Shown here: piece by piece, positions 62,232 to 64,000 of the stretch
Layout: each line of letters begins with the position of its first letter
How positions within the stretch are numbered: the stretch's first letter is position 1
Source: JANQOH01 sp965243325
GTDB lineage: Bacteria; Pseudomonadota; Alphaproteobacteria; UBA7887
Direction: 5' to 3'
Assembly: GCA_965243325.1 (NCBI GenBank)
Contig: CBDEUQ010000003.1
Location: forward strand, 2,604,001 to 2,668,000
Length of the DNA stretch: 64,000 bases
Notes under the pieces: model-generated
Told to the model about the DNA's origin: nothing
What the model saw: the letters and a program-made list of their open reading frames with translations, nothing else
The model's database searches: none
Program-made: the position numbers and the translations under genes

Positions 62232-63412
62232 GAAAGCGCCGCCTCGGTCCAACGCGCCCACGCGAGAAGACGTGAATCGTCGCCGCGACGCGCGATCAAT
62301 TGGATACCGAGAGGAAGACCCGCCGGACCGGTTCCGAAGGGCAGTGTAAGACAAGGCAGGTGAAGAAGAGTCCATGGTCTGTTGAACACCGGGTCTCCGG
62401 TCGTGGCACGCGGCGGCGCCTCGCCGGGGGCGGAAGCGCTCAGCAGCAGATCGGCCCCGCCGAACAGCTCCGCTTCGCGTCGACGGCAATCGGCAGCGTA
62501 ATCGCGCGCGGCGGCGACGCGTTCGGGCGCCAGACCGGCGCCGCCGTCGAGCTTGCTTCGCAATCCGTCGCTCAGCAGATCCGCATGTTCGGCGCGCTCG
62601 CGAGCGAGAGACTCGGCCGCTTCCGTCCACATGATGTCGTCCTGCGCCTGGTTCAGGCGATCGAAGGGCGACGCCATTGTGAAATTGGTGGTTTTGGCTC
62701 CGGCATCGGCAAGCGCCCCAAGCGCTCGACCGAGTAGTGCCTGGGTCGTGCCCTCGGCGTGCGACCATTCGGGCGTGCGGCACAGAGCGACGTGCGGCGG
62801 CGGACCGTCGTCGGGCGCCACCTCGATACCGTAAACCGCTGCGAGGCGGACGATGTCGGCGACGGAGCACGCGAACCATCCGAGCGTGTCGAGGCTCGGT
62901 GCCAACGCCCGTACGCCGCCGAGCGGAAGCAGACCGTAGGTCGGCTTGAAGCCGACGATGCCGCAAAACGCCGCCGGGCGAATCACCGAGCCGGCAGTCT
63001 GCGTGCCAAGGGCGACTTGCGCCATGCCGGACGCGACCGCGGCGGCGGATCCCGATGAGGAACCGCCGGGGGTCCGTCCAGGATCATGCGGGTTCGTGGT
63101 CGCAGGCGGTTTGAAGGTGGCGAACTCCGTCGTCACGGTCTTTCCGAGAACGACCGCACCCGCGTCGCGCAGCCGCGCGACACAGAAGGCATCATGCGTG
63201 GGCACGCGGTCGGCATAGATCGGTGAGCCGCTGGAACACGGCATGCCCGCGGCGTCGATAATGTCCTTGACCCCGACGGTGAGGTCGGACAGCGGACCGC
63301 CTTCACGGGATGCGGTGGCCTGCAGATCAAGATGCCGCCATGCACGCACGGTCGTTTCGCGGGCCTTGATCGCCGCCAGACACGCGGCGAGTCCGTGGTT
63401 CGTCTCCAACAT
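62228..63412 (-). CDS. Amidase-signature family amidase
   Basis: A 394-residue amidase, shorter than the 450-500 usual for GatA. The triad is Lys49 (TVGVKDIIDAAG), cis-Ser118 in TPGGSSSGSAA and nucleophile Ser142 in GTQTAGSVIRPA. The ATG at 63412 follows GGGAGGTC and is preferred over upstream starts that run into the divergent promoter region. It hydrolyses an amide and works with the GGCT-like partner. The substrate is unknown. Confidence 0.9.
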   Translation of the reverse strand: MLETNHGLAACLAAIKARETTVRAWRHLDLQATASREGGPLSDLTVGVKDIIDAAGMPCSSGSPIYADRVPTHDAFCVARLRDAGAVVLGKTVTTEFATFKPPATTNPHDPGRTPGGSSSGSAAAVASGMAQVALGTQTAGSVIRPAAFCGIVGFKPTYGLLPLGGVRALAPSLDTLGWFACSVADIVRLAAVYGIEVAPDDGPPPHVALCRTPEWSHAEGTTQALLGRALGALADAGAKTTNFTMASPFDRLNQAQDDIMWTEAAESLARERAEHADLLSDGLRSKLDGGAGLAPERVAAARDYAADCRRREAELFGGADLLLSASAPGEAPPRATTGDPVFNRPWTLLHLPCLTLPFGTGPAGLPLGIQLIARRGDDSRLLAWARWTEAALS

Positions 63413-63502
63413 GACCTCCCGTTTCCATTCCGGTTTCGCCACTATAGAAAACCCCCTTGCGTCGCGGCCAGCGGCGACGCGGTCGGCAACGGGAGGCCCT
63501 CC
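63413..63502. promoter_or_regulatory. Divergent promoter region amidase / enolase-superfamily gene
   Basis: This 90-bp spacer separates two divergent starts. GGGAGG precedes the plus-strand ATG at 63503 and, on the other strand, the amidase ATG at 63412. Each gene's promoter must lie here or inside the other gene. An AT-richer patch (CACTATAGAAAACCCC, about 63441-63456) is the best -10 area. Confidence 0.35.
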
Positions 63503-64000
63503 ATGGAACGACGCGAAACCCTGACGCTGAAGAACGTGCGCGTGCGGCCGGTGCTGGTCCCGCTCAACCGGCCCGTGATCGCGAAGGTCGGAGTCTTTGA
63601 GCGTTGGCCGCTCATTCTCATCGACGCGGAGACCGAGCAAGGTGTCGTCGGGCGGAGCTATCTCGAACCCTATATCGCCAAGTCTGCACGTTATCTGGTG
63701 CCGGCAATCGAGGATCTCGCCGAAGCGCTGGCGGGCGCGCCGCTGGCGCCGATCGAAGCCTATGGTGCGGGCCGTCGGATGCTCAACCTGATCGGCTACG
63801 AAGGCGCCGCCATGATCGCCGTGTCAGGCCTCGACATGGCGCTCTGGGATGCGCAGGCGCAGGTGGCGGATATGCCGCTTGCCGTCGTGCTCGGCGGGTC
63901 GACCGGCGAAGTCCCGGCCTACAACTCGAACGCACTGTGGCTCGGCCCGCTCGAGAATATCGAGCGCGAAACGGAGGAGCTCGCGGCGGAGGGCGGGTTC
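63503..64000 (+). CDS. Mandelate racemase/muconate-lactonizing enzyme family protein (3' partial)
   Basis: Enolase-superfamily enzyme; the first 166 residues are visible and the catalytic barrel residues lie mostly beyond the edge. The N-terminal capping domain has TLKNVRVRPVLVPLNRPVI, and IAVSGLDMALWDAQAQVADM and LAVVLGG mark the start of the barrel domain, as in mandelate racemase-like and other sugar-acid dehydratases. The RBS GGGAGG is 6-7 nt before the ATG. With an acid-sugar dehydratase at the other end of the window, sugar-acid catabolism is one guess. Confidence 0.85.
   Translation, partial: MERRETLTLKNVRVRPVLVPLNRPVIAKVGVFERWPLILIDAETEQGVVGRSYLEPYIAKSARYLVPAIEDLAEALAGAPLAPIEAYGAGRRMLNLIGYEGAAMIAVSGLDMALWDAQAQVADMPLAVVLGGSTGEVPAYNSNALWLGPLENIERETEELAAEGGF

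Overview
The window is high-GC bacterial chromosome that most likely comes from an alphaproteobacterium, perhaps Rhodospirillales-like. Two conserved blocks support this. One is a pyruvate dehydrogenase operon in the order pdhA-pdhB-pdhC-lpd-lipA-COQ10/RatA-like. The other is a complete 14-gene nuoA-N operon followed by birA-coaX-rnj and then mce-DUF1467, with a tRNA-Asp just upstream of nuoA. No rRNA or CRISPR array was seen, and the species cannot be named from the sequence alone.

Layout. 1-4.6 kb: sugar-acid/dihydroxy-acid dehydratase (5' end outside the window), D-2-hydroxyacid dehydrogenase, SDR, GST and a membrane-anchored SNase-like nuclease. 4.75-5.9 kb: an internally deleted DUF4143 ATPase pseudogene with a 23-bp tandem repeat array at its start, then a gene-free gap. 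5.9-12.6 kb: pdh operon, lipA, RatA-like protein and a secreted protein. 12.7-14.7 kb: a CmcJ/NvfI-type putative non-haem iron oxygenase and an orphan Phd/VapB-type antitoxin with a broken toxin start. 14.9-24.9 kb: a complete dipeptide-type ABC importer (minus strand) divergent from a hydantoinase/oxoprolinase pair (plus strand).

24.9-32 kb is an accessory island, AT-richer in several parts. It holds an RloC/PrrC-like ATPase, an intact IS630 element, small unknown genes, IS1634- and IS5-type transposase remnants, a DUF218/YdcF protein overlapping a YARHG membrane protein, and a HicB antitoxin with a truncated HicA. 32.2-33.8 kb: an exported SRPBCC protein and an extradiol dioxygenase. 34-51.4 kb: tRNA-Asp, nuoA-N, birA, coaX, rnj. 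51.5-53.4 kb: a minus-strand SDR/MDR pair that interrupts the usual rnj-mce neighbourhood. 53.4-57.9 kb: mce, DUF1467, three thiamine-diphosphate enzyme genes and a dienelactone hydrolase.

57.87-61.26 kb is a compact element of about 3.4 kb with four genes read in one direction: DUF5372, an HTH protein, a small ORF and a large serine recombinase. It sits inside the 3' end of the dienelactone hydrolase gene. The missing last codons of that gene are found intact on the far side of the element, which fixes both boundaries at a shared CCGG. The window ends with a gamma-glutamylcyclotransferase-like gene overlapping an amidase, and a divergent enolase-superfamily gene cut by the window edge.

The core blocks encode central energy metabolism: pyruvate to acetyl-CoA, lipoate supply and complex I. 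The surrounding genes suggest uptake and breakdown of peptides, lactams, 2-oxo acids and aromatics.
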